Assembly (NCBI RefSeq): GCF_002288525.1
Contig: NZ_CP023067.1
Location: forward strand, 868,001-932,000
Source of the DNA: Sinorhizobium sojae CCBAU 05684
GTDB lineage: Bacteria; Pseudomonadota; Alphaproteobacteria; Rhizobiales; Rhizobiaceae
Length of the DNA stretch: 64,000 nucleotides
Direction: 5' to 3'
Each line of letters opens with the position of its first letter. Within the stretch, counting starts at the first letter, position 1. Below the pieces are notes generated by a model that saw nothing but the letters and a program-made list of their open reading frames with translations, did no database searches and had not been told where the DNA came from. Shown here piece by piece: positions 38,103-47,400 of the stretch. Made by a program: the position numbers and the translations under genes.

Positions 38103-39389
38103 ATGCCCTTCCGATTTGTTCATACCGCCGATCTCCATCTCGATTCCCCCTTACGCAGTCTGGCCCTCCGCAATACGGAGCTCGCCGACCTCGTGCGAAG
38201 CGCGACGCGCAATGCCCTGGCGCGCATCGTCGATCTCTGCCTCGCCGAGGCCGTGGACGCGTTGCTCATTGCAGGTGACCTCTACGACGGCACCCAGACC
38301 TCGATGAACACGGCGCTCTTTCTTGCCGGGGAGCTTCGCCGCCTCGACGAAGCGGGCATCCGCACCTTCATCATCAGGGGCAATCACGACGCGCAATCGC
38401 AAGTGACGCGGGAGCTCACCTTGCCGGCCTCGGCCCATGTCTTCTCCGGGCGCAGCAAGCCGGCGCTCGCCAAGACGCTCGAAAACGGCAGGCCCGTCCA
38501 CATCCACGGCATGAGCTTTGCCGATCCGCACGCAGCGGAGAGCCTGCTGCCGTACTTCCAGTCTCCGGTGGCCGGTGCCATCAACATCGGCATGCTGCAC
38601 ACCAGCCTTGCCGGCTCTGCGGGACATGATCCCTACGCTCCCTGCAGCGTCGCCGATCTCGAGCGGCATGGTTTCGATTACTGGGCGCTCGGCCATATCC
38701 ACCAGCGGCAGGTGCACGGCCGGAAGCCCTGCATCGTCATGCCCGGAATGCCGCAGGGCCGCGACATCAACGAGGCGGGCGTGAAGGGTGTCACGCTCGT
38801 CACGATCGACGAGGATGGCGACCTGTTCCTCGTTGAACGGCCGATCGGCACGGCTGTTTTCGAGCGACTCCGCGTCGACCTGACGGGCGTTGCCGACTGG
38901 CGCGGTATGCTGGATGAAGTCGGCCGGCAACTGTTGCTCCTGCGAAACGGAGTGCCGGCGGACAATCTGATCCTGCGGGTGGGCCTCAGTGGAACCACAT
39001 CGCTCGCCTGGCGCCTGCGGCGCGATGCCGATCTCTTGGAGGCGGAGATCGCCCATTTAGCCGCGGCGCTCGGAGGCTGCTGGGTCGAGAAAATCGAAAT
39101 TCTGTGCAGCGAAGGCCGGGACGATGAAGGCCGCCTGGGGGCGGATCCGATGGGTGAGCTTGCGGCACTTGTCGAGGGCGACGTTCTGCCGGCCTTCGGC
39201 TTTCGTTCCGAATTGAAATGCGTTGCCGAGGAGCTTCTGCAGCAACTGCCGGCCGAGTTGCGCTCCCTCCTGGCGGCGGACGAAGAGAGATTCGAGGAAC
39301 TGGTGCGCGATGCCGCGTTTGCGGGAAGTGCCGATGTGCTCTCGCATCTTCACGGACGTAGTGCAGGCGCAGGCGAGGGCATCGACTGA
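38103..39389 (+). CDS. SbcD/YhaO-type metallophosphoesterase, DNA repair exonuclease family
   Basis: ATG 38103 gives 428 residues. The Mre11/SbcD motifs are all present: VHTADLHLDSPL (about 6-17), LLIAGDLYDG, FIIRGNHDAQS (about 97-107), IGMLHTSL and WALGHIHQRQV. The C-terminal half is a YhaO-like extension. The stop overlaps the start of the neighbouring AAA gene (TGATG), so the two proteins are translated together, as in YhaO/YhaN pairs. A role in DNA end processing is the family inference. A leucine start at 38067 is possible but less likely. Confidence 0.88.
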   Translation: MPFRFVHTADLHLDSPLRSLALRNTELADLVRSATRNALARIVDLCLAEAVDALLIAGDLYDGTQTSMNTALFLAGELRRLDEAGIRTFIIRGNHDAQSQVTRELTLPASAHVFSGRSKPALAKTLENGRPVHIHGMSFADPHAAESLLPYFQSPVAGAINIGMLHTSLAGSAGHDPYAPCSVADLERHGFDYWALGHIHQRQVHGRKPCIVMPGMPQGRDINEAGVKGVTLVTIDEDGDLFLVERPIGTAVFERLRVDLTGVADWRGMLDEVGRQLLLLRNGVPADNLILRVGLSGTTSLAWRLRRDADLLEAEIAHLAAALGGCWVEKIEILCSEGRDDEGRLGADPMGELAALVEGDVLPAFGFRSELKCVAEELLQQLPAELRSLLAADEERFEELVRDAAFAGSADVLSHLHGRSAGAGEGID

Positions 39390-42300
39390 TGCGGCTCAGT
39401 CAGCTGGACCTCGTCCGCTACGGCAAGTTTACCGAGCGGAGCCTGGACTTCGGCGGCGCAAAGCCCGCAGAGCCGGATTTTCACCTCGTATACGGACCGA
39501 ACGAAGCGGGCAAATCCACGCTCTTTTCCGGCTTCCTCGATCTACTCTTCGGCATCGACCGGAAGAGCCCCTACGGTTTCCTGCACCCATACCAGACGAT
39601 GCGGATCGGCGGCCTTGTCGAGGCCGGTGGCCGGAGCCACCATGCCTATCGGGTCAAGCGCAACGCCAACAGTCTTATCGGCCCGGACGAACAGCCCCTG
39701 CCGGACAATCTCTTCTCCGCGGCGCTCGGCGCAGTCGATCGCGATACCTATCGCATGATGTTCTCGCTCGACGACGACAGCATCGAAGAGGGCGGCGAAG
39801 CCATCCTGAAGAGCGAGGGCGAACTGGGCGCGCTTCTGTTTTCCGCTAGCTCCGGCCTGCCGGACAGCACCGCGGCGCTCTCGAACCTGCGACAAGAGGC
39901 TGACGCTTTCTTCCGGCCCCAGGGGCGTAAGCACGGACTGGCGGAGCTGAAAGCGGAGCTCGATGCGCTCAAGGCGGAGCGCCGGGCGATCGATGTGAAT
40001 GCCCGCGACTATACCGCCCTTCGCAAGGCGCTCGCAAAAGCGCGAGACCGGCACGAGGCGGCAGCGAAGGCGCGCGCCGAACTGCGCGTCAACCGGGACC
40101 AGCTCCGTGCCAAACTCGACGCCCTGCCGCTTCTTGCGCGGCTCCGCACGGCTCGTGACGAGCTCGCATGTCGGAAGCCGCTGCCGGTGCCGCCGGCGGA
40201 TTGGTGGCACGAGGTGCCAAAGCTGCGCAAGCGCGAGGCCGAACTCGCCGCCAGGCTGCAGCAGTTGGACGAGGACCTTGCATGCCGCCGGCAGGAGCTC
40301 GAGGCGGTGCCACTAGACGACGAGGCGCTTGCACTCTCGGAGCGGTTCGAGGCACTTCGCGAGGCGGCGCTCGAAGCACGCTACCTGACGGCGGCACGCG
40401 ACATGCCCTCCCGTCTCGATGATTTGGCAAGGACCGTCGCGGAAATCGACGTATGCCTCATTCGTCTTGGAGAGGCGGGGAATACGGAGCCCGCATCGCT
40501 CCTCCTGCCGGCTGCGCACGCCGCGCGGCTCCAGGAGCTGGTCCACCGCCACGCCAGCCTTTCGGAAAGGCTGGCGGCGACGCGTGAGGAGGCGGAGAGT
40601 GCGAGGGCCGATCGGCAGGAGGCGGAGCGCGAGCTTGCCGACCTGAAGGGTAGTGCCGCGGATCCGGGCCCGTTTGCCGACCGCTTGCATTTCTTGCGCC
40701 AGACCGATTGCCACCTGCGCCGGCAGACGGCGGCAATTGAAGTCGTGCGGCTGGAGACAGCACTTACCGACGCGTTGGACGCCCTGCGGCCCTTCGCCGG
40801 CGGCGCCGACGATCTGTCGGCCCTGACGGTTCCGGCCCCTGGTGTGATCGAAACGTGGCGGGCGCAAGACGCCGCCCTTTCGGAGCGCCGGCTCCGACTC
40901 GATGACAGGATCGCCGACGAGACCGAGCGGCAGGCCGGAGATGAGGCGCGCCTCGCCGCGCTCGCCGCCGATGGCGCCGTCGTCGACGATGCGGCGGCGG
41001 GCGAGCTGCGGAGACAGCGCGACCTTGCCTGGCAGGCCCACCGCAGCGGTCTCGACGCTGCGACGGCCTTGGCCTTCGAGACGGCGTTGAAGGCAGATGA
41101 CGCCGCCTGCGCGCTCCGCCTGGCACAGGCGGAGCGGGTGGCTGCGATGCGTGGCCTGACGCTTGCGATCGCTGAACGGCGTGCCCGCCTGCAAGCGTTG
41201 GAAGCACAGAAAGAAGCGGTGACCGCGGAGCGGCAATGTTTGAGCGCAGCCGTGGCTTCTGCCGCAGACGGGTGCGGCTTACCTAACGGCATCATGCTGC
41301 CGCAGCTGGAGGCCTGGCTCTCAGCGCGCGCGACGGCGCTGGAGCTGCGCTCGGATTTGCGGGCTGCTCGGCAGGCGCATGACGGCGCCGCCGAGCAGGA
41401 GAAGGCGGCGCTGTGCGGCTTGCGGAACGAACTGAAACGGTTCGGCGTGGCCGAAAACCTGCCCGAGCGGTTCGACGAGATGCTTGCCTTCGCGGAACGG
41501 CTCGTCTCTGAGGCCCAGGCGGCCTCGGCCGCGCGCGGCGCTGCCTTTGCCCGGCTCCGCCGCGCAACCGAAGCCTTGGAGAGCCGGGAGGCCGCGTTCG
41601 CCGCGGCCAAAGCCGCGATCGGCGACTGGCAGCAAGAGTGGGACGATGCACTGACGGAGAGCTGGCTTGCCCGAAGGGGTGAACGTCCGCTGCCGCACGA
41701 GATCGGTCCGGTGCTCGCCGCGCTCCAGGACCTCGACAAGCTGATGCAGAAGAAGGGTGAACTCGATCATCGCATAGGCAGCATGCGCCGGGACCGAACC
41801 GCTTTTGCCGAGGCGGTCGCCGGTATCGCCGACGCCTTGGGGCATGTCGCCGAGGGCGATGTGCTGGTACGCTTTGCCGGCGTCCGCGATCGGATTACCG
41901 CGGCAAAGCGGACGGACGAGCGGCGCCTTGGGGTCTGCGGCAACATTGCCCGCCTGGAGGAGAGCCTCAAGTCGTTGCGCGACGAGGAACGGCTCGATTT
42001 GGCGACCAGACAGGTGGTTCTCGACTTCTTCGGCTGTCCGTCCCTCGACGTGGCCGCCTCGTGCCTGGAGGCTGTGCGCGAGCAGGAGCGGCTCCGGCAA
42101 AGATGCGCCGAGCTGGAGGACGATCTTATGACACGTCTCGCCGTACCCGCGATCGGCGAAGCCGAAGCTATGCTTGCGGCGCTCGACCAGGCCGAACTCA
42201 GCGTCGAACTGGAACGGCTGGATGAAACGATCGATGCGGCCGACCGCGACGTCAGCGAGTTGCATGCGGAGGTGCGCAGCAAGGAGAGGGCGCTAACCGA

Positions 42301-42850
42301 GGTGGAGGGTGGTGACAGGGCTGCCGAATTGGAGCAGCGGCAGCGGACCCTTCTTCTCGAAATCGAGAGCAAGGCGATCGGCTATCTGCGGCTGCGGGCA
42401 GGCGTGGCGGCCGCCGAGCACGCCATCCGGCTGTTCCGAGAGCGCCATCGTAGCGCGATGATGCAGCGCGCCTCGCGCACTTTCGCGCATATCAGCGGCG
42501 GCGAGTATTCCGGCCTCTCGACGCAAGCCGACAGGGGGCAGGAGTTTCTGATGGCCAATGCGTCCGCCGGCGGCTCGAAGCTCGCAGCCGACCTCTCGAA
42601 AGGCACCCGCTTCCAGCTCTACCTGGCGCTCCGCATCGCCGGCTACCACGAGGTCGCAGCGGCCCGCGAGACGCTGCCGTTCATCGCCGACGACATCATG
42701 GAGACCTTCGACGACAACCGCTCGGGCCGCGCCTTCGAACTGATGGCGGAGATGGCGCGGGTCGGTCAGGTGATCTACCTGACGCACCACGAACATCTTT
42801 GTGGCATCGCCCGCAGCGCCTGCCCGACGGTCAAGATTCACAGATTGTGA
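39389..42850 (+). CDS. YhaN/SbcC-like SMC-family ATPase
   Basis: The 1153-residue protein has an SMC/Rad50 layout. Walker A is GPNEAGKST (36-44), near MRLSQLDLVRYGKFTERSLDFGG. A long coiled-coil-rich middle with many Arg/Glu/Ala heptads (about 180-1000) follows, with no zinc hook seen. The ABC-like C-terminal part has SGGEYSGLST, DLSKGTRFQLYLALRIAGYHE and LPFIADDIMETFDDNRSGRA (Walker B and D-loop). It would act with the SbcD-like partner on DNA ends. The substrate and physiological role are unknown. Confidence 0.88.
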   Translation: MRLSQLDLVRYGKFTERSLDFGGAKPAEPDFHLVYGPNEAGKSTLFSGFLDLLFGIDRKSPYGFLHPYQTMRIGGLVEAGGRSHHAYRVKRNANSLIGPDEQPLPDNLFSAALGAVDRDTYRMMFSLDDDSIEEGGEAILKSEGELGALLFSASSGLPDSTAALSNLRQEADAFFRPQGRKHGLAELKAELDALKAERRAIDVNARDYTALRKALAKARDRHEAAAKARAELRVNRDQLRAKLDALPLLARLRTARDELACRKPLPVPPADWWHEVPKLRKREAELAARLQQLDEDLACRRQELEAVPLDDEALALSERFEALREAALEARYLTAARDMPSRLDDLARTVAEIDVCLIRLGEAGNTEPASLLLPAAHAARLQELVHRHASLSERLAATREEAESARADRQEAERELADLKGSAADPGPFADRLHFLRQTDCHLRRQTAAIEVVRLETALTDALDALRPFAGGADDLSALTVPAPGVIETWRAQDAALSERRLRLDDRIADETERQAGDEARLAALAADGAVVDDAAAGELRRQRDLAWQAHRSGLDAATALAFETALKADDAACALRLAQAERVAAMRGLTLAIAERRARLQALEAQKEAVTAERQCLSAAVASAADGCGLPNGIMLPQLEAWLSARATALELRSDLRAARQAHDGAAEQEKAALCGLRNELKRFGVAENLPERFDEMLAFAERLVSEAQAASAARGAAFARLRRATEALESREAAFAAAKAAIGDWQQEWDDALTESWLARRGERPLPHEIGPVLAALQDLDKLMQKKGELDHRIGSMRRDRTAFAEAVAGIADALGHVAEGDVLVRFAGVRDRITAAKRTDERRLGVCGNIARLEESLKSLRDEERLDLATRQVVLDFFGCPSLDVAASCLEAVREQERLRQRCAELEDDLMTRLAVPAIGEAEAMLAALDQAELSVELERLDETIDAADRDVSELHAEVRSKERALTEVEGGDRAAELEQRQRTLLLEIESKAIGYLRLRAGVAAAEHAIRLFRERHRSAMMQRASRTFAHISGGEYSGLSTQADRGQEFLMANASAGGSKLAADLSKGTRFQLYLALRIAGYHEVAAARETLPFIADDIMETFDDNRSGRAFELMAEMARVGQVIYLTHHEHLCGIARSACPTVKIHRL

Positions 42851-42943
42851 AGCAAGGGCCAAACCGGGCATGCTGTCCGTCGCCGTCTGTTGCATCGGCC
42901 GAAAATCGGGGGCGGAAGGCTCGGTAGCTTTGGATGCAACGGA

Positions 42944-42966
42944 AACGGGCCCGCGAAGGGCCCGTT
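42944..42966 (-). terminator. stem-loop after the Cache-like protein gene
   Basis: AACGGGCCC and GGGCCCGTT pair around GCGAA; on the reverse strand TTTCC follows. It lies 27 bases beyond the Cache-like gene stop, between convergent genes. Confidence 0.65.
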
Positions 42967-42992
42967 GGAATGGCTGGTGATGTGCTCGGTGC

Positions 42993-43580
42993 TTACAGCG
43001 AGTCGAGATTGACCCCGACCGTGATGGCGCCGATCGCTTCGCCGCTCTGCGGATCCTTGATCGTCACGCTGGCCTGCGCCTGCAGCATCTGGGTCGACTC
43101 ATCCTTCTCGGCCTCGTCGACGTAGATCGCGTCCGGGCCGGCGCCGAAGCTCTTCTGGAACTTCGCCTCGTCCCCTTGCCAATAGTCGGAGGTGACGTCG
43201 CTTTGACCGACATTGAGGCCCTTGGCGTCCATCACGAAGACTTCCGTGACGAGGCCGCCGGCCTCCTCCTGTTTACCCTTCAGAAACTTCGACAGGGCGC
43301 TGCCGAGCACGCCGTCTATCATCGGCTTGTCGTTGCCCTCGATTTCGGCGCGCCACTTGTTGTCGAGCGCATCTATGTCGCCCTGGCTGAGATTGGCGTT
43401 CGTCGCGTTCTGCGCCTTGATCGCCTCGATGACGGCCGCGTCCGAAAGCCACGGCTTGACGGTAGCCTCCACATATTCCGTGACGGACGCGACATGCTCC
43501 CCTTCGGCAAGGGCGGGTGCCGGGACCGTCGCGATCAGTGCGGCCGTGGCGACGAGCAGGCTTGCAAGTGATTTCTTCAT
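42993..43580 (-). CDS. secreted free-standing Cache/PDC-like sensor protein
   Basis: ATG 43580 follows AGGGAAG and gives 195 residues with a signal peptide ending APALAEGEH. The mature protein has a helical N-terminal stalk (VTEYVEATVKPWLSDAAVIEAI) and a Cache/PDC core: VTEVFVMDAKGLNVGQSDVTSDYWQGDEAKFQKSF, AIYVDEAEKDESTQMLQAQASVTIKDP and GEAIGAITVGVNLDSL. These strands are the pattern of PAS-like periplasmic sensors that normally lie inside chemoreceptors or kinases. No membrane helix beyond the signal peptide is present. It lies 79 bases after the chemoreceptor gene in the same direction, so both are probably one transcript. Confidence 0.7.
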   Translation of the reverse strand: MKKSLASLLVATAALIATVPAPALAEGEHVASVTEYVEATVKPWLSDAAVIEAIKAQNATNANLSQGDIDALDNKWRAEIEGNDKPMIDGVLGSALSKFLKGKQEEAGGLVTEVFVMDAKGLNVGQSDVTSDYWQGDEAKFQKSFGAGPDAIYVDEAEKDESTQMLQAQASVTIKDPQSGEAIGAITVGVNLDSL

Positions 43581-43659
43581 TGGTACTTCCCTTTGTTTGC
43601 CCGCCGCGGTCCATCCGCCGGCGGAGCGAGAGCTCATGGTTTGGCGAAGGGGGTGAGGT

Positions 43660-45555
43660 TCAGAACTCTTCCCATTCGCCGGTTCGGGCGGCAACGGCTG
43701 CATTGCCGCGGATTTCGTGGATGGCCGACCGCGCGGGCGCGGCGGATCGTACCGGGGACGCGGGCTTGGCAATGCCTGCAGCCGCAGGCACGGCGGAGGA
43801 GTGTTGACCGTCATACTTGAAGCGGTTCACCGCCTCTCGCAGTCTGCGGCTCTGGCTCGTGAGCTCCTGACAAGCCGCATTGGTCTCTTCGACCATGGCG
43901 GCGTTCTGCTGGGTGCCCTGGTCCATCTGGTTGATCGCCGAATTGATCTCCTGCAGGCCGCCGGACTGTTCGTCGGAGGAGAGCACAATCGCCTGGATGC
44001 TCTCGGTGATCTTGTTGATTTCCGTTTCGATGGTCCTCAGCGCGTTGCCGGTCTCGTTGACGAGCGCGACGCCCGAGGCGACCTCCGTGTGGGAAGCACC
44101 GACAAGATCCTTTATCTCCTTTGCCGCGGTCGCCGAGCGCTGCGCAAGCTCGCGCACCTCCTGAGCGACGACGGCAAAGCCCTTGCCGGCCTCGCCGGCG
44201 CGTGCCGCCTCGACGCCGGCATTCAGCGCGAGCAGGTTCGTCTGGAAGGCGATCTCGTCGATGACGCCGATGATCTGTCCGATCTGCGACGACGAGTTCT
44301 GGATACGATCCATGGCGCCGACCGCCTTGGCGACGACGGCCGCGGAATTGGCGGCGCCCCTTTTTGCATTGGTGACGAGCGTGCCCGCCTCGTTCGCCCT
44401 GAGCGAGGAATTGCGCACGGTGGCGGTGATTTCGTCCAGCGCCGCGGCGGTCTGTTCCAGCGCGGCCGCTTGCTGCTCGGTGCGCCGCGACAGGTCGTTC
44501 GTCGAATGCGCAATTTCGGTCGCGCCAGCCTCGACGGACATGGCGGAGCTGCCGATCTCCGAAATTGCGGCGGACACGGCGGCAACCATCCGGTTGAAGT
44601 CGTAGCGCAGGTTCTCGAAGTCGGCGCCGATCTCGGGCAGGGAGACTGCGAAATCGCCGGAGGCCAGCCGCTCGAGCGCTTCGCCAAGCTTCGCAATGGC
44701 CTGCGACTGGCGGTTTGCGCCCTCCTCGATCTGGCGCGCGCCGCGAAGGCGCTCCTCTTCCATGGCCATGGCTTGGCGGCGCGCTGCATCCTCGCGCAGG
44801 ATCTTGTCTTCGGCCTCCCTGCGGAACACGTCGAGCGCGCGGGCAATCACGCCGATCTCGTCGCCGCGATCGCCGTGGGCGACCGGCGAGGCGAGATCGC
44901 CGTTCTGGAGTTGGCCGATGCGTGTGCTGAGGGCGGTGAGCGGCTTGCCGACAAGGCCGCGCATTGCGACGAGGAAGGTGCCGATGACGATTGCTATGAC
45001 CGCCGACTGCGAGCCGACCAGCATCAGGCTATGCGCCTCGGCCGCCGCGAGAATGGTACCGGTCGACCAGATCGTGGTGACATAGCCGCCCGGCTTGCCG
45101 TTCTTGCCGGCGGGCAACGGCACCACAACCGTGACGGTGCCGGGGCCGCCGGCCGTTTCGTCGGCGGCCGCGTTTTCCGGGGCCTTGCTGATGAGTGCCG
45201 TTGCTGCGGCATTTCCCGCTTCGACGGTGATTGCGCCATCGCGAGCCCAGCTATCGACCGCGGCGCCGCTTCCGTTCACGGCGCTGAAATAGATCAGCGC
45301 TCCCTGCGACTCGTCGCGATAGAGGGCATAGGCCCCCTGTACGGCCTCCGCCTTGTTCCACTTGACGCCGCCCGCAGCGATGTTCGCCATTTGCTGGGTG
45401 GTGATGGTCCAAGCCTGCTCTGCGCCCTCGAGTGAGGAATCGATCTCACTGCGCCACCCGTGATAGGTGATTGCGCCGAGCCCGACGAGATTGATCATGA
45501 TGATGATCGCGGCGAGCTTCGTCGTCAGCGACAGCTTGGAAAACAACTTTTGCAT
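43660..45555 (-). CDS. methyl-accepting chemotaxis protein with adaptation pentapeptide
   Basis: ATG 45555 (MQKLFSKLSLTTKLAAIIIM) gives 631 residues. The periplasmic domain between helices (about 30-170) contains EGAEQAWTITTQQMANIAAGG and a GTVTVVVPLPAGKNGKPGGYVTTIW strand, possibly a single Cache-like fold. A HAMP and a second HAMP-like region (RIGQLQNGDLASPVAHGDRGDEIG) lead to the signalling hairpin [27 protein letters not shown]. The last residues GEWEEF resemble the CheR/CheB-docking pentapeptide, unlike the other receptor here. A sensory partner may be the secreted Cache-like protein encoded downstream. Confidence 0.93.
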   Translation of the reverse strand: MQKLFSKLSLTTKLAAIIIMINLVGLGAITYHGWRSEIDSSLEGAEQAWTITTQQMANIAAGGVKWNKAEAVQGAYALYRDESQGALIYFSAVNGSGAAVDSWARDGAITVEAGNAAATALISKAPENAAADETAGGPGTVTVVVPLPAGKNGKPGGYVTTIWSTGTILAAAEAHSLMLVGSQSAVIAIVIGTFLVAMRGLVGKPLTALSTRIGQLQNGDLASPVAHGDRGDEIGVIARALDVFRREAEDKILREDAARRQAMAMEEERLRGARQIEEGANRQSQAIAKLGEALERLASGDFAVSLPEIGADFENLRYDFNRMVAAVSAAISEIGSSAMSVEAGATEIAHSTNDLSRRTEQQAAALEQTAAALDEITATVRNSSLRANEAGTLVTNAKRGAANSAAVVAKAVGAMDRIQNSSSQIGQIIGVIDEIAFQTNLLALNAGVEAARAGEAGKGFAVVAQEVRELAQRSATAAKEIKDLVGASHTEVASGVALVNETGNALRTIETEINKITESIQAIVLSSDEQSGGLQEINSAINQMDQGTQQNAAMVEETNAACQELTSQSRRLREAVNRFKYDGQHSSAVPAAAGIAKPASPVRSAAPARSAIHEIRGNAAVAARTGEWEEF

Positions 45556-45857
45556 CGGGCTACTGGTCCTTCGCCGGCGGACCATGGGCGGACCTGCCGA
45601 TCAATCAAGGGGCATCGACAGATCGCATCTGGAGAGGAAGCCGTCATGGCCGGCACGGCTGAGGCCGCGGCGAATGTGAGAAGTCTCTGAAAAAGAAGTT
45701 TCTGAAGCGTAAAGCCGGCGGCGCATGCCGGCGGGCGGCAGTAACGAGACAATCCTCCGGGTGGCAACCACGCCCGCCAAAGAAGGAGTTCCAAGCGCCG
45801 GCGATTGGCCATAACGTGGGAGAACCCGCCACGCCATTGCACCAGGAGGAATTCCGG

Positions 45858-46256
45858 ATGGAAATTTATGAATGTGGATCAAGGCCGTCGCTGCGCGGCC
45901 CGGCCGAGTATTTTGAGGGCGCCGTGCGTCAGGACCCGGGGATCGAGGCGCCGGCGCCCGCACGGGTTCGCGTGGTAACGGTGACCTTCGAGCCCGGCGC
46001 GCGTACCGCATGGCACACGCATCCGCTCGGCCAGACCCTGATCGTCACTAACGGGCGCGGCCTGGCCCAAAGTTGGGGCGGGCCCATGCGCGAGATCCGC
46101 GCCGGCGATGTCGTCTGGTTTCCGCCGGGCGAGAAGCACTGGCACGGCGCCGCCGCAGAGACCGCGATGACCCACATCGCCATCCAGGAAGTGCTCGACG
46201 GCAAGGCGGTGGACTGGCTCGAGCATGTGACCGACGAGCAATATCGCGGAGGGTGA
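45858..46256 (+). CDS. small cupin-domain protein
   Basis: ATG 45858 with AGGAGGA 7 bases upstream gives 132 residues. The single cupin has the metal-binding pattern [21 protein letters not shown] (His-x-His) and [29 protein letters not shown], as in bicupin-like quercetinase/carboxymuconolactone-associated proteins. Activity is not assigned. It is divergent from the second chemoreceptor gene. Confidence 0.88.
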   Translation: MEIYECGSRPSLRGPAEYFEGAVRQDPGIEAPAPARVRVVTVTFEPGARTAWHTHPLGQTLIVTNGRGLAQSWGGPMREIRAGDVVWFPPGEKHWHGAAAETAMTHIAIQEVLDGKAVDWLEHVTDEQYRGG

Positions 46257-46292
46257 GCAGAGTGGGGTGGAAGTCAGTCATCGAAAGGGAAA

Positions 46293-46368
46293 TGGTGGGC
46301 GATGAGAGACTCGAACTCCCGACATCCTCGGTGTAAACGAGGCGCTCTACCAACTGAGCTAATCGCCC
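46293..46368 (-). tRNA. tRNA-Val (anticodon TAC)
   Basis: The reverse strand folds as a cloverleaf: GGGCGAT acceptor, AGCTCAGTTGGTAGAGC D arm, CCTCG-TTTACAC-CGAGG anticodon arm with TAC, GGGAGTTCGAGTCTCTC T arm, and encoded CCA. The length with CCA is 76. Confidence 0.97.
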
Positions 46369-46369
46369 T

Positions 46370-46780
46370 TTCGCGTTGCGAAGCCGTGTCCGCCGCGTCG
46401 GTGGGCGTGATCTATGCGCAACCGGGAAAAACCGCAAGAGGATTTCGGCGATTTTTTCTATTTTTTTGTGAGCCGCCTCGAATGCTTGGATCGATGCAGA
46501 ACGAGGCTGTGGAGAAGTCGACCAGCCGACCGCGAATGTTGGAGGGGAATGTCCTTGCCTTGAGGACGACGGCGCCTGCCGTCCTCGGCCTTCGTCATCC
46601 TCGGCTCAAGGCGGCCCAAGAGCGGGTCGATGAAAGAGGAGCGGACTCCGCTTACCGCATCCGCCCACAGCACCTCGGCAATAGCCGCTCAGCAGGAAGG
46701 TGGACCAGCTGCGGTTCGGCCTTCCTACGCGTTTGGAGCCCCTGTGGATCAAAATTCCGTCCGTCACGGATTTGTCTTCA
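46370..46780. other. non-coding spacer with an imperfect stem-loop
   Basis: This 411-bp stretch holds no convincing gene. GAGGAC (46561-46566) and GTCCTC (46579-46584) flank a GC-rich core as an imperfect stem, followed by CGTCATCCTCGG-like sequence similar in flavour to rhizobial palindromic repeats. Function is unknown. Confidence 0.35.
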
Positions 46781-46787
46781 AACACGC

Positions 46788-46816
46788 TTGACACCCAAAT
46801 GCGAACCGCTTAGTTA
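46788..46816 (+). promoter_or_regulatory. promoter of the tRNA-Asp genes
   Basis: TTGACA (46788-46793), a 17-bp spacer and TAGTTA (46811-46816) form a good housekeeping promoter, about 70 bases before the first tRNA-Asp. Confidence 0.7.
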
Positions 46817-46883
46817 GCCGCTCATCAAGACGGCCGGGCCGCCTTGAGAGGGGTGCGTAAGCGCTCCGGCCAGTCAAGAGGAT

Positions 46884-46960
46884 GCGGGTGTAGCTCAGTC
46901 GGTTAGAGTGCCGGCCTGTCACGCCGGAGGTCGCGGGTTCGAGCCCCGTCACTCGCGCCA
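46884..46960 (+). tRNA. tRNA-Asp (anticodon GTC), copy 1
   Basis: GCGGGTG acceptor pairs with CACTCGC, the anticodon arm is CCGGC-CTGTCAC-GCCGG with GTC, the T arm is GCGGGTTCGAGCCCCGT, and CCA is encoded. The length is 77. A promoter lies just upstream. Confidence 0.98.
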
Positions 46961-47030
46961 CTCTTGAAACTGGACCTCGGCATTCTCAAAACGTGCCGAT
47001 GATGAGATAATGGCCGCGAGGCCACGATGC

Positions 47031-47107
47031 GCGGGTGTAGCTCAGTCGGTTAGAGTGCCGGCCTGTCACGCCGGAGGTCGCGGGTTCGAGCCCCGTCACT
47101 CGCGCCA
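47031..47107 (+). tRNA. tRNA-Asp (anticodon GTC), copy 2
   Basis: This copy is identical base for base to copy 1 and lies 70 bases after it. It is probably co-transcribed from the promoter upstream of copy 1, as no separate promoter was seen in the spacer. Confidence 0.98.
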
Positions 47108-47282
47108 TTTCTTCATCGTTTTCGCCTCGGACGTCTTCGTTTGCTGCGCTGCGGCGATCGGTCCCGGCCTGCGGCTTCCCGATGCTTCGGCACGTTGCCG
47201 GGCGGACGGTGCCGCCTGCGTCCATGGTGAGACACGGCGCCGCAAAGCTGTGCCATGAACCGGTTTAAATCCCCCTTCGAGG

Positions 47283-47311
47283 CTTGCGCCCAGCCGCGTG
47301 CTGCGCTAACC
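47283..47311 (+). promoter_or_regulatory. weak candidate nuo operon promoter
   Basis: CTTGCG (47283-47288), a 17-bp spacer and CTAACC (47306-47311) give a weak rhizobial-type promoter about 90 bases before nuoA. The 293-bp gap after the tRNA contains no gene. Confidence 0.3.
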
Positions 47312-47400
47312 ACTCTGGCGTTGCAACATGATTTTCGGCCTGCGGCTACATGTGTTCAAAGTGCGTCTCCCAGCGCGCTCCGCAGGCAGGGACGGATAAA

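Noticed and set aside
46293-47107. tRNA cluster as an integration site of a genomic island
   Set aside because: No integrase, no partial tRNA copy and only housekeeping genes on both sides; the two tRNA-Asp copies are complete.
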